From NCBI RefSeq assembly GCF_021347895.1, contig NC_067132.1, positions 4,902,268 to 4,966,267 on the forward strand: a stretch of DNA of 64,000 nucleotides, written 5' to 3'. Origin of the DNA: Acanthochromis polyacanthus. Taxonomy: Eukaryota > Chordata > Actinopteri > Pomacentridae. The position numbers and the translations under genes were made by a program. The notes beneath the pieces were generated by a model. It saw only the letters and a list, made by a program, of their open reading frames with translations, made no database searches and was not told the DNA's origin. The stretch's first letter is position 1. Every line of letters starts with the position of its first letter. Below, in pieces: positions 37,801 through 49,720 of this stretch.

Positions 37801-40409
37801 AGTGTTACAGGAATTAAAGACCAAAGGATCATTCCCATAGAACCGTGCAACGTCTCAGAGCACAGCATAAAGAAGAGGTAAGCTACGGATTTATGGGCTG
37901 ATGCTAAATGTGCCATTAAAGCCACATGCATCGTATCACTGCTATCATCCCAGCTCTGTCTATGACACCCATGCACTTTTTAGCAGCCACATTATTGTCG
38001 TAATGAGGACACATCAGTCCCTGTGTGCAACGCCAAGGTCAAACATTGAGAGATTGTCCTCTTTTCAGGTGTTGTTCTTGTAAGTAGCCATGCAGATGTC
38101 CTCAGAAAAGGCACTTGACCGTCTTTGAATCAGAGCATCACAGCCCCACTGCGCTAGCTTCAACCAATTACAACTAGTGGGCCGACCCAAAGGGCTGCTG
38201 GAGTCGCTTCACATTTCATCCAAATTGTGATCCATGCATTTGAAATGGAAGGATTATTTATCCAAGTACAGCACGTAGACAAATCATTTTGTATTTTACT
38301 GACTTCTTGGATCTTTCACTATTTAGAAAATGTACGTATATATTTCAGACTAAGGAGACGCCAGTGGGTCCAGAGAGCTGAACAATTATGCATTAGATTT
38401 TTATATGTCTATATTTCTTTTATCAATTAATAGTTTTAAAAAATATATGTTTCCTTTAGTTCAAACCTGTATTTATGTTTTATAAAATGTGCCTTGTATT
38501 TCTAGCTCTGCAACCTTAAGATGATTGCTCAAAAAAACGAATAAAAAAGATGTTTGACTTTTCACTAAAACACATTTTTATCTTTCTTTTGCATTTTCTT
38601 TGTTCATTTAATCTTTAATTTTATTGCATTGTTGCCTGCAGCTGTAATTTTGTGTAATTAAATGCAATAAGTGCTGCATTTTGCTCATTTTAAATTACAT
38701 TATTACATTATCCATGTGACAATAACCACACAATAATCAACCAAAAGAAAACAAAACAAAACACTTTCCAATGGTTACGGGTTTGATACACCAAAATATC
38801 TTTAGTCATTATCAATCAGAATTTAGATATGAGAAGAATAAGAGGAAAGCAGCATCACAGCAGCTGCACCATGAATCCTGATAGGACCAGTTGGTTTAAG
38901 CTGTTTCTCTTCACTGTGTTTAGTGTCAGAAAAAGGCAAAAAAGGCAAAACAAATGAAAAAGGAACTGTTGCAGGGAAGCAGAATTATTGCATCTAACAG
39001 GAAAGAAGCCCAGTTTGACAGGCCAGATTAACTGTTGATCGTAAAAGTTCAATGAACAAGTGTCATGAGAGAAAAAGTAAAGTAATAAACCAGTCAGGGA
39101 CATGAAGTATGTTGTTTGTCCTCTCCTTCCAAAACTGTTCCAAATTCTTGTTGAAAATATGCCTCATGGCCGACAAGCAACCAACAAGCAGCCACTGGGG
39201 ACAGCAGAGCAGACGTACAGACCGATGTGTCTCACTGATACTAAATATATGAACATCATAGTGTTGATTTGATGCTCGTGGTTTAGTGGGGAAACTACAG
39301 GTCTGCTCACGTTAAATTCATGAAAGGAGCTTCCTCTATAATCTGACAAAACTGTGTTCTGATGAAGCTGCACTGGAAGAAAATGAGGAGCAGCCAGTTC
39401 ACCAATAGGCTCCAGACTGACAAACCAGGCTACACAGCGACAGAAACCTCTCCTGAGCCCCACTCACTGCACACTGAGCCCGGCCCGGCTGCTACCTCCA
39501 GGTCCCCAAAGCCACTGCATTTGAGGCCGGATCTGGTCCAGGTGATAGCAAACTCCCACTGGTAAATGTCCTGTTCTGCTGGCCTGAAACAAGGTCGTTC
39601 TATGCAACACCATCAGTGACTCATACAGCAAAGCAACGTATTCCTCATGCAAATGAAAAGGCTGAACCCAGGGATCATTTTCTGGAGCCTCTGAAGAGGA
39701 AGCAGGAGAATGCTCCCCATCCGTCACTTATTAAGGTTTTTGACTCCTGTCTTAAAGACCTAAAGGAGCAACTGAGAGCCCTTAGCACAGCAGACATGTG
39801 TGAAGAAGAACATCTGTTCTTCACCATAAACAAGCCACACGAGGGCAAATATGTGGATGAGTTGCCTCAGCTGTCTAATACTAACATTTGGTAATGAACA
39901 CACACAAAATGCAGCTGGGATTCACTAGTTTTCCTGGTATTTATTCATGAACCAAAGTGGTGGACTAATGGAAAATTAAATTCATGGCATTTGAGCAAAA
40001 GGTTACAGATAAACCTGCAAAAAAAAAACCAAAAAACAAATGTTAACCTCTTGGTAGTTGCTAGAAGATCGCTGAGGGGAAAATCAGAGTTATTTGTATA
40101 ATATAACTAGCTGTAGCACATCTAGTCCAGACCACTCTAAAGCAGTCAACATACTTCCTCAGAGGTAAAAATATCAACCTGCTGTATTACAAGATGAAAA
40201 GTCAGACATTCACAAACAAAAGTTTTATCCTCAAGCAGCCAATGATTTATGTGCAAAATCCCCAGTCTTCTATCCTAAAATTAGATCGTTATACAGCTAA
40301 ACAGCATTCTCATGTATGTTTTGAGAGAAATGTATCTTTCCCCACCTAACATTTGTTTCATATGTGTCAAAGTCTGTGTCTATTTATGTTCTTTATCTAC
40401 AGTCACATC
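34839..40409. other. long unique stretch; no gene recognised
   Basis: The largest repeat-poor part of the window. 37290-38090 is dense in homeodomain-type TAATTA/CTAATTAC words. 39362-39894 is GC-richer and has open frames on both strands (for example DSCLKDLKEQLRALSTAD on plus), without a recognisable family or splice signals. Confidence 0.45.
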
Positions 40410-40695
40410 ACACTGCAAAAGTCCTGGGTTCAGATTTCACTCTGAGGTTTTTTTTATATGGAGTTTGCATGTTCTCCCTGCTGGCTTTTCTCCAGGTTGT
40501 CCAGCTTCCTCCCTCAATCCAAAAACATGCTGAGGTTAATTAATGATTCTAAATTATCCATAGGTGTGAATGTGAGTGTAGTCCTGTGACAGCTTGTTAC
40601 CTGTCCAGGTGAACCTTCACCCTCAGTCTGCTGGGACAGACTCCACCCCCATGACCCTGATGAGGATTAAGCGGTGTAGACGATGGATGGATGGC
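40410..40695 (-). repeat. interspersed repeat family A, copy 4
   Basis: Inverted copy. GGAGTTTGCATGTTCTCCC near 40460 continues through CATGCTGAGGTTAAT to GCGGTGTAGACGATGGATGG, and ends in a very short GATG microsatellite as copies of this family often do. Confidence 0.85.
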
Positions 40696-43002
40696 TCTAA
40701 TATGCATACCGTTCAATACTGTAATTTTATATCATAGAATATTTTTTCCCCCAGTTAAATATACGTACTCTTAATGGAAACATAGTGTACCACAGTGATT
40801 TTTGCATTTATTTCATGTAAAAAATACAGTTTTTTACTGGTTAAATTGATGGTTTTTGTGTTAATAACAGACATATACTTTAATATTTATGACAGCTATG
40901 ATCACAATTTTTGCATATATGTCAAAAATACATATATTAAATGGTAAATGCAGTAACTGCTGTGCTGTGAAAATGCAGTAATATTTATCATAGGTCAATT
41001 TCTGAAAGTATATTTATTGTTTTTTTAAAGTTCTGACTTTTTTACAGTAAAATATAGAATGAAGCATATTTTTTAAACAGTTTGTAAACAGATGGGTTTT
41101 TTTGTATCTGTGAAGGTTCTCATTTGTCCAGATCATCTAAAGGTGAAGGGTTTAGTTCAGACAACTGGACTTATTCTTGTGATCTTGAAGACGTTTCGGT
41201 TCTCATCCGAGCGGATTCTTCAGTTCTAAAACTAGTTTGGGGACTCTCCAAAGCAGTTTTTTTTTTTTGTAATTTTTCTGTCAGTTGTTCATAAGACAGG
41301 CTGGAGTCAAGCTGAATAATATACTGCATGTCTACTGCTGGATTGAACTTTGTCAAGCTTTGAGAGAAACAAGAAGTCATTTTAATAGAGAGAAATGAAG
41401 TAGTTTTTGCTAGTCTTCCATATTTTTTTTTCTTCTACTGTAATATTAAAATAAATATGTTCCTTTTTTAATAAAGTACCTTGGAAGTCTTTCCTAACCG
41501 TTCACGTTCAGCACCTGTCCTTCTAAATGTCTTCCTTTCTAAGCTCACGCATAGCAACCAATAATCCAAAGGTGGAAACAGACGAGCGTAGAAAAGGGCG
41601 TGATGAACAAGCGTGGAAATGAATCGGCACCTTTGAAGAGTCCTAATTGATTTGGCAGTTTAATTTTTGTCCTGGCTGGCTAATCCATTTCCAGGGAGAC
41701 AAAAAGGTGAAATGGCACGGCTGGGAATGAGGGGACAGAGGCGAAGGCAGCCTCCGAAGCATACTGAATGAAATGAGAGACACTGAGTGAAATGCCAATT
41801 GAAGTCGACGGCTAGCAGAATGACAAAGTGCTTACTACCCACAACGGGAATGCCTAATGAGAGCTGAGAGGTGACATTTGAGGAGAACCTTAAATTGTGA
41901 CAGCTTGAGCAGAGTTTTTTAAAGCTCAACTTGGCTATTTAGTATATTGGCAGCTCTGACTAACACCTGTTTGAAAGGTGACATCAGCCAGTGTTTTGTC
42001 CCAGCTTTATGTAGACCCTGAAATTTAGGAGACACCTTTAGAAAAACTTTGGATTTCTCTGTTCTTGTGGACAGGCTCTTCCATCAGTGACAACAGAGAG
42101 AATCACATTTAATTTGGACAAAAGGGTGAAACTACAGAAGCTCAATTAATGGAAAGCCCTGTTCTCTTCCAGCCCCAACACATCAGTGTTTAGCCCATTA
42201 CAGCTTCATGTCAGGCCTTCCAGCTCCCAAATGAACTCTGCTCTTGGGGATTGCGAAAAATCCAATCAACTTTTCTTTTCTCTTCACAAGATACATTATA
42301 ATAAGTCAGCAGTCTCGTTTCAGTTTTTATTTCAGACTCACTTACTGATGATGTTGGCACAATGTGGTCAGAGCACATTTAGGTGTGCAGGGCAGATTCC
42401 TAATGAGTTCAGAGAATCTTAAAATGATTTGATGTGTACCCCACAAGACTTAGCGAGAAGAGTTGTCTGTGTTCAAAGCGCTGCAGATCACTGTAGTCTG
42501 CTTACAGTAATAGTGTGAGACTGTTAAAAAAGCGCCACAAGGGTGGTACAATAATGGAAGCAGCACATGAAAAAGGCCTTTGAAATAACTAGATCACAAT
42601 TACAGCAAGTTGTATCAAATTGAATGACAATTATTAGTATATGTGTCAGCAGAGAACAAGTGTGGCATGATTTGACAGAACTAGTACTTTAATACTACGC
42701 AGAAAGTGTTTTTAAAGCCATATGAAGAGAAAACTGGTGAACTGGATAACATCTTGTTCTAAATTACAGAAAAACTGCTCAGCAGTCAAACGACATATGG
42801 ATATGTGATTTTTAAGCTTGAAATCTGACAAAAAATGTCATGTTTGCTCAGTGTCAGGATAGATTAAAAATAGGATTTGGTGAATATCAAACTGTAGTCT
42901 CAAGAATGATTAGATAAAGGAAAAGTCCAACACCAACATTGCATATAAACTAGTGCAAGTAGCACAGTATTACTAGTGTCCTTTAGAAAGAAGCCATCTT
43001 CA
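40696..43002. other. no gene seen
   Basis: A/T-rich at 40720-41060. 41630-41940 is more complex and might be conserved noncoding DNA. A frame at 41171-41380 contains ERTETSSRSQE-like low-complexity sequence and is not supported. Confidence 0.45.
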
Positions 43003-43085
43003 ATCTGCATCACGATATTGATCAGTTCTTCATAAAAGTCATGAAGGCCAACAACTTTCATGCATGTATGAATCATTTTACAAGA

Positions 43086-44131
43086 GGTTGATGCTACGGG
43101 TACAGACCCGTACCCGTAGCATCTGTACTAGAGGTACGGACCCGTTAAGGTCACTGAAGAGCTGGTGCCAGTTAACTACTATTTGCTGCACATTACAGGC
43201 AGTTTATATGAATGACTCTGATGGCGAACATTTTATAATTTAACCAAAAATACACCGTCTCCTCTCACACTTTAGACATTGCAGTTTTTACGCTTTTAGA
43301 CGCCGTGTCTAAATTGTTTGAAGTCCAGTTCCTATTAAGTAGTTTACCGCGTTCAGTGGTGGAAGCGGCTGACGAACTCCATTGCAAATGTTCCCATTTA
43401 ATTTTGGACGCTAATTTACAAGATAAAGTTAAGGATGTCGAATATGAAACAAACACTCGTGAATGGTGAGGAGCAGCTCTTTAATTCGGCATGAATTAAA
43501 AAAAAACACAAACTCGATTTACTGTGATATTGTGAGATTTGTTTGTGGTGATGTAACTTAGCCATTCAACAGAGTCCGCTAACATTAAAGTGACTGTGAC
43601 AGTGTCTGTGTTGACAGACGTAGAAAATACGTCAGGGTTTTGTTTAGGTTGTTAATATGTGATAGTCTGTCGCTACTTTTGAAGGTAAAAAAATACTTTT
43701 CGTTTGCTGGCTGTTAGTTCCGCCATTTGTTTTGTTTGCTGTTTGTGCTTTATTAGAACAGGGTCGTGAATAAAAAGTTTTGCTATTTTTAATAGTAGTG
43801 CTGATTTCAACCCCCTAATCGCTGTCCGTGAAAAAGTCAGATAATGATATTTATAAGACATTATGCATGATAGAAAAGAGAACAGCAGATGACTGACATG
43901 ACAGGCTCGGCACGCAGATTCACCTCGAATCACGGAAGCGCCTTCATCACTCGGATTACCAAACCGGCTCATTAATATTTATGTACGTCGGATTACCAGC
44001 CAATCACAAAGCGCGTTCATCAGACGACTCATTAATATTCATGTCCGTCTCATTAATATTTATGATAAGGTAAAGTGCCGTATCCGTAGGCCACAGGCTA
44101 CGGGTACGGGTCCGTATCTGTAGACACTACG
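43086..44131. mobile_element. 1.05-kb non-autonomous element with hairpin termini and 9-bp target duplication
   Basis: The perfect repeat TTTACAAGA flanks both sides (43077-43085 and 44132-44140), and the match extends to 11 bp with one mismatch. The related element at 858-2518 shows the unoccupied site near 1027-1040 (TTTTACTAGAAGATAAC). The left terminus is a perfect hairpin, 14-bp arms GATGCTACGGGTAC with a 6-base loop, at 43090-43123. The right terminus (about 44070-44125) has an imperfect hairpin with the same CTACGGGTACGG motif, inverted. No transposase is present. A 9-11 bp duplication suggests Mutator-like mobilisation, but the family is unproven. Confidence 0.7.
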
Positions 44132-44631
44132 TTTACAAGAAGATAACAGAATATGTTGCACTGCTTTTACAATTTGACCTAATAATACTGATGATCCTTG
44201 TTTTTTCTTCCTGTTCCAAGTACTTTATTAAATCTAATTTCATGTCCATAGTGTGTTGTCCTTAAGACATAATTATCAATGTACTTTTATTTTGAAAAGG
44301 CCTTTATTTTAAAATTGTCTACTGACATATATCATTTCCTGTTCGCTACTTTGATGTTTAGCTATAGACGTGTACATGATTTCCTGGATGCACGGCTCTC
44401 TACTTTGTAAACTCCACAGAAGCAATGAAATAATTAACTTAATTTTTGGACTTACTGGTGAAGTGAAAAGGATTTATTTACATGTATTTATGTTGTTTTA
44501 GTTTTCACTCTGTAATGTGTATGAAGAAGTCAAGTTTGCTATGACTCATGATTCATTTTGCAAGCACGAGTTTAACTAGTTGGATTGATGTAGCTTTTAC
44601 GGTGCAATGAGGACAGCACACATGGAGACAG

Positions 44632-44714
44632 CTTTCCTTTCCTTTCCTTTCCTTTCCTTTCCTTTCCTTTCCTTTCCTTTCCTTTGCTTTCCTTTCCTTT
44701 CCTTTCCTTTCCTT
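44632..44714. repeat. (CCTTT)n pentanucleotide microsatellite
   Basis: About 16 CCTTT units with one G interruption (TTTGCTTTCC), sitting in the right shoulder of the 43003-44938 element. The two minus-strand KERKG-repeat frames here are artefacts of it. In the sister element the equivalent place (about 2288) has only CTTTCCTTTTCTTCC. Confidence 0.97.
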
Positions 44715-45053
44715 CCAAGTACTACCATCAGAAGAGTCTGACTTACGCTTGGGATCCATAATGAAGGGCAAAAAGTTAGTGAATGTAGCACAATCCAAGG
44801 TGACGTACAACCCGAAAATGAAAACAAAGCCGTCTGATAGCGCCGGGCGACAACATATTAAGTATTAGTTCTATGTAACCAGTTCCGACGTAACGACGAA
44901 ACTCCGTAGGTTGAGGACCTCGTAAACCGAGGACCCCTTGGAACGTTAAATGATTCAGTACGAAATGACTGTAACAGTGAATCTTTTCAGACAGAAAATG
45001 ACAAGAACCCATCATCAGCTGAACAGAGCAGTTTAGTGTTCTTGTCCATACTG

Positions 45054-45197
45054 GGTTACACGTGGCTCAGTGGGTAGAGTGGCCGTCTTGTAACTGGAAG
45101 GTTGCAGCTTCTGCCATCAGTGTGTGTGTGAATGGGTGAATGTGACGTATCATGTAAAGCGCTTTGGATAAAAGCGCTATATAAATACAACCATTTA
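45054..45197 (+). mobile_element. tRNA-derived SINE, internally deleted, with 8-bp target duplication
   Basis: The 5' part holds a perfect RNA polymerase III A box (TGGCTCAGTGGG, TRGYNNAGTGG type) followed by TAGAGTGGCCGTCTTGTAAC. The 3' part, GTAAAGCGCTTTGGATAAAA then GCGCTATATAAATAC, is the tail of a widespread fish SINE. The B-box segment expected after GGAAGGTTGCAG is absent. CCATACTG flanks it on both sides (45046-45053 and 45198-45205). Confidence 0.85.
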
Positions 45198-45205
45198 CCA
45201 TACTG

Positions 45206-47491
45206 AAAAAAGAAGCTGCTGCTAACGTGAAAAAGAATGGAAGTAACAGTACATAGCTGGATAAGGTGGATTTAGAGCTTCTGTGCTGTTTGAGTAGTTT
45301 CACTATCAAAGATAAATCATTGCAGATTTAGTTCAGTATCTAAACTGGTGTGGCTTTAACTGCATGACACATCACTCTTGGACAGTTTGTGTTTAATAAG
45401 TTTTCTGTTGTTCTGTGCTATATTTCAAAGGTATAAGCAAACCATTTTGTTTCAGACAAGCGTTCTATCTAACGCCCCTTCAAAGCCACGATTCACAAAG
45501 TAGTGTGCCTCCAGGGTCAACATCCCTGATAAAACATCTGCTGTCTGACAGCCACTGGAGAGAAGGGAGGATGATCTGGCACATTTTTATCAGAATATTT
45601 TTGTCTCTTTTAAAGAGATGACTGAACCTTTCACCACAAGCCGTCAGTGTGTATTACCTTGCTGCTTGACAACTTAAGCTGCAAGAGACAGTTTCAGCAC
45701 CCAAAATGCTAAGTTTTTCCACTATTGATCACTTAAAACCACAGTATACTGCTCATAGCATGCTCATGTTTACCAACCAGCCCGATGTGTGGTGCTTCAT
45801 AGCAAACGGATACCGAAGGGAAAGAGAGGCAGAGCATCTATCATTTCCCACAAAAATCTGTAAATATCTGCCTCTGAGGTAGCTTCATACATTGTGTCTT
45901 TCTGTTGTGCTCATAAAATGTGTTCTTTCAATATTTCCTGTTCTCTAAGGGGGTTTCCTGGCAGTTGTCATTTTCAGCAATGTGAGGCTGAATGGACATA
46001 ACCAGGCCTCAAGTATAATCGGCTCCCATTTGTCATATGGAGAGTGTAATGCATCACTGCTGGGTGGTCAGCATTTACAGGATCTGCTGCCAGTGTTTAG
46101 GCTGCTTTCATGGACTTTTTATTCTGGATTCAATAAAATAATTGGATGGATTGGCAGTATCTTCACGTAATTCTGTTTATTTCTCATGGCATCATTCTCT
46201 GCTCTACAGATGGTTGAATGACACTGTAAGTTGTCTTTGTAGATTTTAATCTTCTGCAGATTGTCGGGGGTGTGCTTGACCTGTGATTCAAGACATTTCA
46301 GGTCAGATTGTATTCAGTCTAATCAGATCAGGCAGGATGTCATACTGTCACAGACCTCCAGCTTGCATGTCCTTGTACACGGTTTTTTGCTGTTTGTTGG
46401 GTTCACATGTTTGACCTGTTCTGATCATCCTTGGGTAACTTCTCTATGAACATCAGGTTCCAGGTTTATTGCTTCAGAAAAAAAAGCAGAAGAGTTTTCT
46501 CCAGGGACGCTATTTTAGGGCTTCCATCTTCTTTTTTGTAAAACATTTTTCTTAATCTTGTTTTTATGCCTCTTGATGGCAACAGCTTGTTGAAAATCTG
46601 GGTTTGTGCACTCTGTGCTTCCAAATATCCATAAAAAGTGAGCAGAATGTTTGCACATTTGAGCCTCACAAATGTAATCCAGCAGTTTACTCCCTGTAAC
46701 CTCAGCATAAACACATTCAGCCCAGCCAGCCCTGTGTGCCACCTACCAGTTAACAAAGAGGAGCTGGAGTTGTTGACCCTCGAAACTCTTGAATTATATA
46801 AAATAAGGCAGGATTCAGCAACCACATGATTTAAACACAGATTTTTCTGTACTTGTGGATATGTATGGGAATGTTGTGCAGTAAAAAAAAAAGCCATATA
46901 ACAGCTGATAACATTTGAAACTGGACTACAGCACTTAGATTAGCTTCCAACTATCCAAATAAATTGTTGTCGCTCAATTAAAAGTCAACTACTTTGACCT
47001 CAAAAGGCCAGAAAGAATGAGAGCAGCGGAACATCTGCCTCTGAGGCATTTGTTTTCTGATCAGCTACTAGACTCCAGAGCAGATACTGTGGAGAATGTA
47101 TTCTGAGCTGCTGATTTGGTCATTCTCCAACATAGTCAGCAGTTGGTGGAAGCAACACTGGCTGTGCCACACAGCTCATGGAGGCAATTAAGGTACTTAT
47201 AAACCCTTAGCTTTCAGCGGTTTGAAATAAAAACTGTGCTCCTTCTCTGAGTCACATCTCCACACACAGGCATTAAAGACACATTTTTAGATTCACTGTG
47301 ACTTAATACCCTTAGATTGCTGTCTCAGTGGTCATCCTGAGATCTGATTAGAGATAATCGATGGAAGAAACTTTCTTTTTTTAAAGTTGAAGCTGTGCAT
47401 TTATACGCACATTTGAAACCAGGACTGCTCGAAGCTTAATTCTAATGCTTACTCTTAATGGTGGCAGTTTGGATACCAGATGTAGCCTATA

Positions 47492-47562
<71 letters not shown>

Positions 47563-48812
47563 CAGGTAGAAGATCAGTCTGTTGCTTTGTTTCACTTAAT
47601 TTCTCTAAAGAATCTGATTATTCCAGGGTCCTGTGACCATTAAGACATTTTGTCATATTCATGTTGAATAATTGCTATCATTATGCGATGGCCATTACTT
47701 ATGCAGAGTATAATAACAGTGCAAGATATAATCTTATTTCATAGAAATTAATTGGCACATCAATCACACATTCAGGAGTCTCATTTTTGTCGTGTCCATG
47801 TCAGAATAAATGATGGATGCTCTATTTAATCACAGGGTTAATTATGATTCAAAACAAAGTGAATTTTATCACAAGACAAACACAAGGTGACGGGACGAGT
47901 CATGTATTAATATCTTAACGAGCTCAGGAATAGAAATGTGTCCGACGTGTGGAAAAACAGCTCTGTTTTTGCCAGTTACAGGTGCAATGGATGTAATAAC
48001 ATGACAGGCGCTTCAAATCACTGTTACTTAACAAATGCTTTGGTGTTTGGAATCAAATCTGTTCACTTTTAGCCCAGTCAAATCTATCTACGAAGGGTGT
48101 GTGTGCTGCACCAGCGCTTTGATTCTATAAGCAGTAGGCCTCTTTGAGCAGATAAAAAGTTTGCAAGAGTCTCTTCAGAATACTTTGCCATGAATCCATA
48201 TCAGCTTTGAAGTTCAGATGCCTGACTTCACAAAGTAATGAAATAGTTATCACAAAATTTCCCAACAGTTAAAAGGGAGAAATGAAAGCATGGAAGGGGA
48301 GAAATTGCACAAGATGTCACATTCTCTTAAAAAGATTGTGAAACTGCTAAAACTCAGCTTGATTTCTCATGCATGAATTAACTCCCTGGATAAAGTACAT
48401 CAAGCTTCTATTACATCATTAAACCATTATTTGTGAAGCATGGTCATAAATCAGAGCATACACCCGTATACTGACAGAATTAAAGCTTTCAGTCACTTCA
48501 GCTATCTCAGAGCCTCCAGTCCTATAAAATTATGTGCCCATCAACCAGACAGACTCATTACTCTGCCAAGGGGCGGAGCCTCGGCTCAGTTTTATGACGA
48601 TTGCCGTTGGACATGTGCTACACAAGTAAAAACTAGACTCTGACATTAAATTTTTCAAAAACTGTGCAGAGAATGTGGTGCAGACCAAGGAAACACTGCC
48701 TGTAACATGATGCAAATAACAGTTATACCTGATATGTACTTCAAAATAAAAGAAAAAATGAAACTTTTCATCCATCAGACTGGACACTATGTTTGGTGGA
48801 CATCTGTGAATC
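45206..48812. other. no gene seen
   Basis: Unique-looking sequence with the GT microsatellite at 47494-47559. 47660-48060 is AT-rich with many TAAT words. Confidence 0.5.
47494..47559. repeat. (GT)n microsatellite
   Basis: About 33 uninterrupted GT units. The poly-CV peptide in the plus-strand frame here is an artefact. Confidence 0.98.
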
Positions 48813-49566
48813 ATGGTAGTGGTAGCATCATGATGTGAAGCACGGTGGTGGCAGCATCATGATGTGAAGCACGGTGGTGGCAGCATCATGATGTGAAGCA
48901 CGGTGGTGGCAGCATCATGATGTGAAGGACGGTGGAGGCAGCATCATGATGTGAAGCACGGTGGAGGCAGCATCATGATGTGAAGCACGGTGGTGGCAGC
49001 ATCATGATGTGAAGCACGGTGGAGGCAGCATCATGATGTGAAGGACGGTGGAGGCAGCATCATGATGTGAAGCACGGTGGTGGCAGCATCATGATGTGAA
49101 GCACGGTGGTGGCAGCATCATGATGTGAAGCACGGTGGAGGCAGCATCATGATGTGAAGGACGGTGGAGGCAGCATCATGATGTGAAGCACGGTGGTGGC
49201 AGCATCATGATGTGAAGCACGGTGGTGGCAGCATCATGATGTGAAGCACGGTGGAGGCAGCATCATGATGTGAAGCACGGTGGAGGCAGCATCATGATGT
49301 GAAGCAGGGTGGTGGCAGCATCATGATGTGAAGCACGGTGGTGGCAGCATCATGATGTGAAGCAGGGTGGTGGCAGCATCATGATGTGAAGCACGGTGGT
49401 GGCAGCATCATGATGTGAAGGACGGTGGAGGCATCATCATAATGTGAAGCACGGTGGAGGCAGCATCATAATGTGAAGCACGGTGGTGGCAGCATCATGA
49501 TGTGAAGCACGGTGGTGGCAGCATCATGATGTGAAGCACGGTGGTGGAAGCATCATGATGTGAAAT
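48813..49566 (+). repeat. 29-bp minisatellite derived from a Tc1 transposase codon block
   Basis: Twenty-six CATCATRATG-type motifs spaced exactly 29 bp apart with no length change (48826 to 49551). The unit core is AAGCACGGTGGTGGCAGC then ATCATGATGTG. Variation is confined to a few sites (GCAC/GGAC/GCAG, GGTGG/GGAGG, one or two CATAATG). In frame the unit reads [10 protein letters not shown], the conserved block just before the middle of Tc1 transposases (compare [11 protein letters not shown] at 52771-52803 and [11 protein letters not shown] in family 1). As 29 is not a multiple of three, the array has no long frame. Confidence 0.9.
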
Positions 49567-49720
49567 CTGTGTGTCTGTTAGCAACATTACTCAAAAATGG
49601 ATGAACAGATTTGGATGAAATTTTATGGGAAGGTCAGAAATGACACAAGGACCAAGTGATTAAACTTTGACAGTGATACGGCTTATAGTCTGGATCCACG
49701 GTTTTGTTAAAGATCAGTTT
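49566..49720 (+). repeat. interspersed repeat family B, partial copy 3
   Basis: CAACATTACTCAAAAATGG, the ATTTGGATGAAATTTTATGG core and GTCTGGATCCACGG match the other two copies. Its left edge abuts the 29-bp minisatellite, whose last unit runs straight into this sequence. A possible start fragment of the same family (CTCTGCCAAGGGGCGGAG) sits at about 48560, on the other side of the array. Confidence 0.7.

Larger units (their letters stand above)
43003..44938. mobile_element. relative of the 858-2518 element, interrupted by a 1.05-kb insertion
   Basis: The left shoulder (CATCACGATATTGATCAG, TTCATAAAAGTCATGAAGG) and the right shoulder (CAGAAGAGTCTGACTTACGC, CATAATGAAGGGCAAAAAG, TAGCACAATCCAAGGTGACG) match the shoulders of 858-2518 in order. 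The right end, ACCGAGGACCCC (44927-44938), is better preserved than in the other copy. The left terminus is missing or unrecognisable. Between the shoulders lie the insertion at 43086-44131 and a TTTCC microsatellite. Confidence 0.6.

Noticed and set aside
44553..44827. Minus-strand Lys/Glu/Arg/Gly repeat ORFs
   Set aside because: Translated CCTTT microsatellite.
47458..47643. Poly-CV ORF
   Set aside because: GT microsatellite.
48826..49560. CRISPR-like regular array of 29-bp repeats
   Set aside because: The units are contiguous with no unique spacers, and the genome is eukaryotic.
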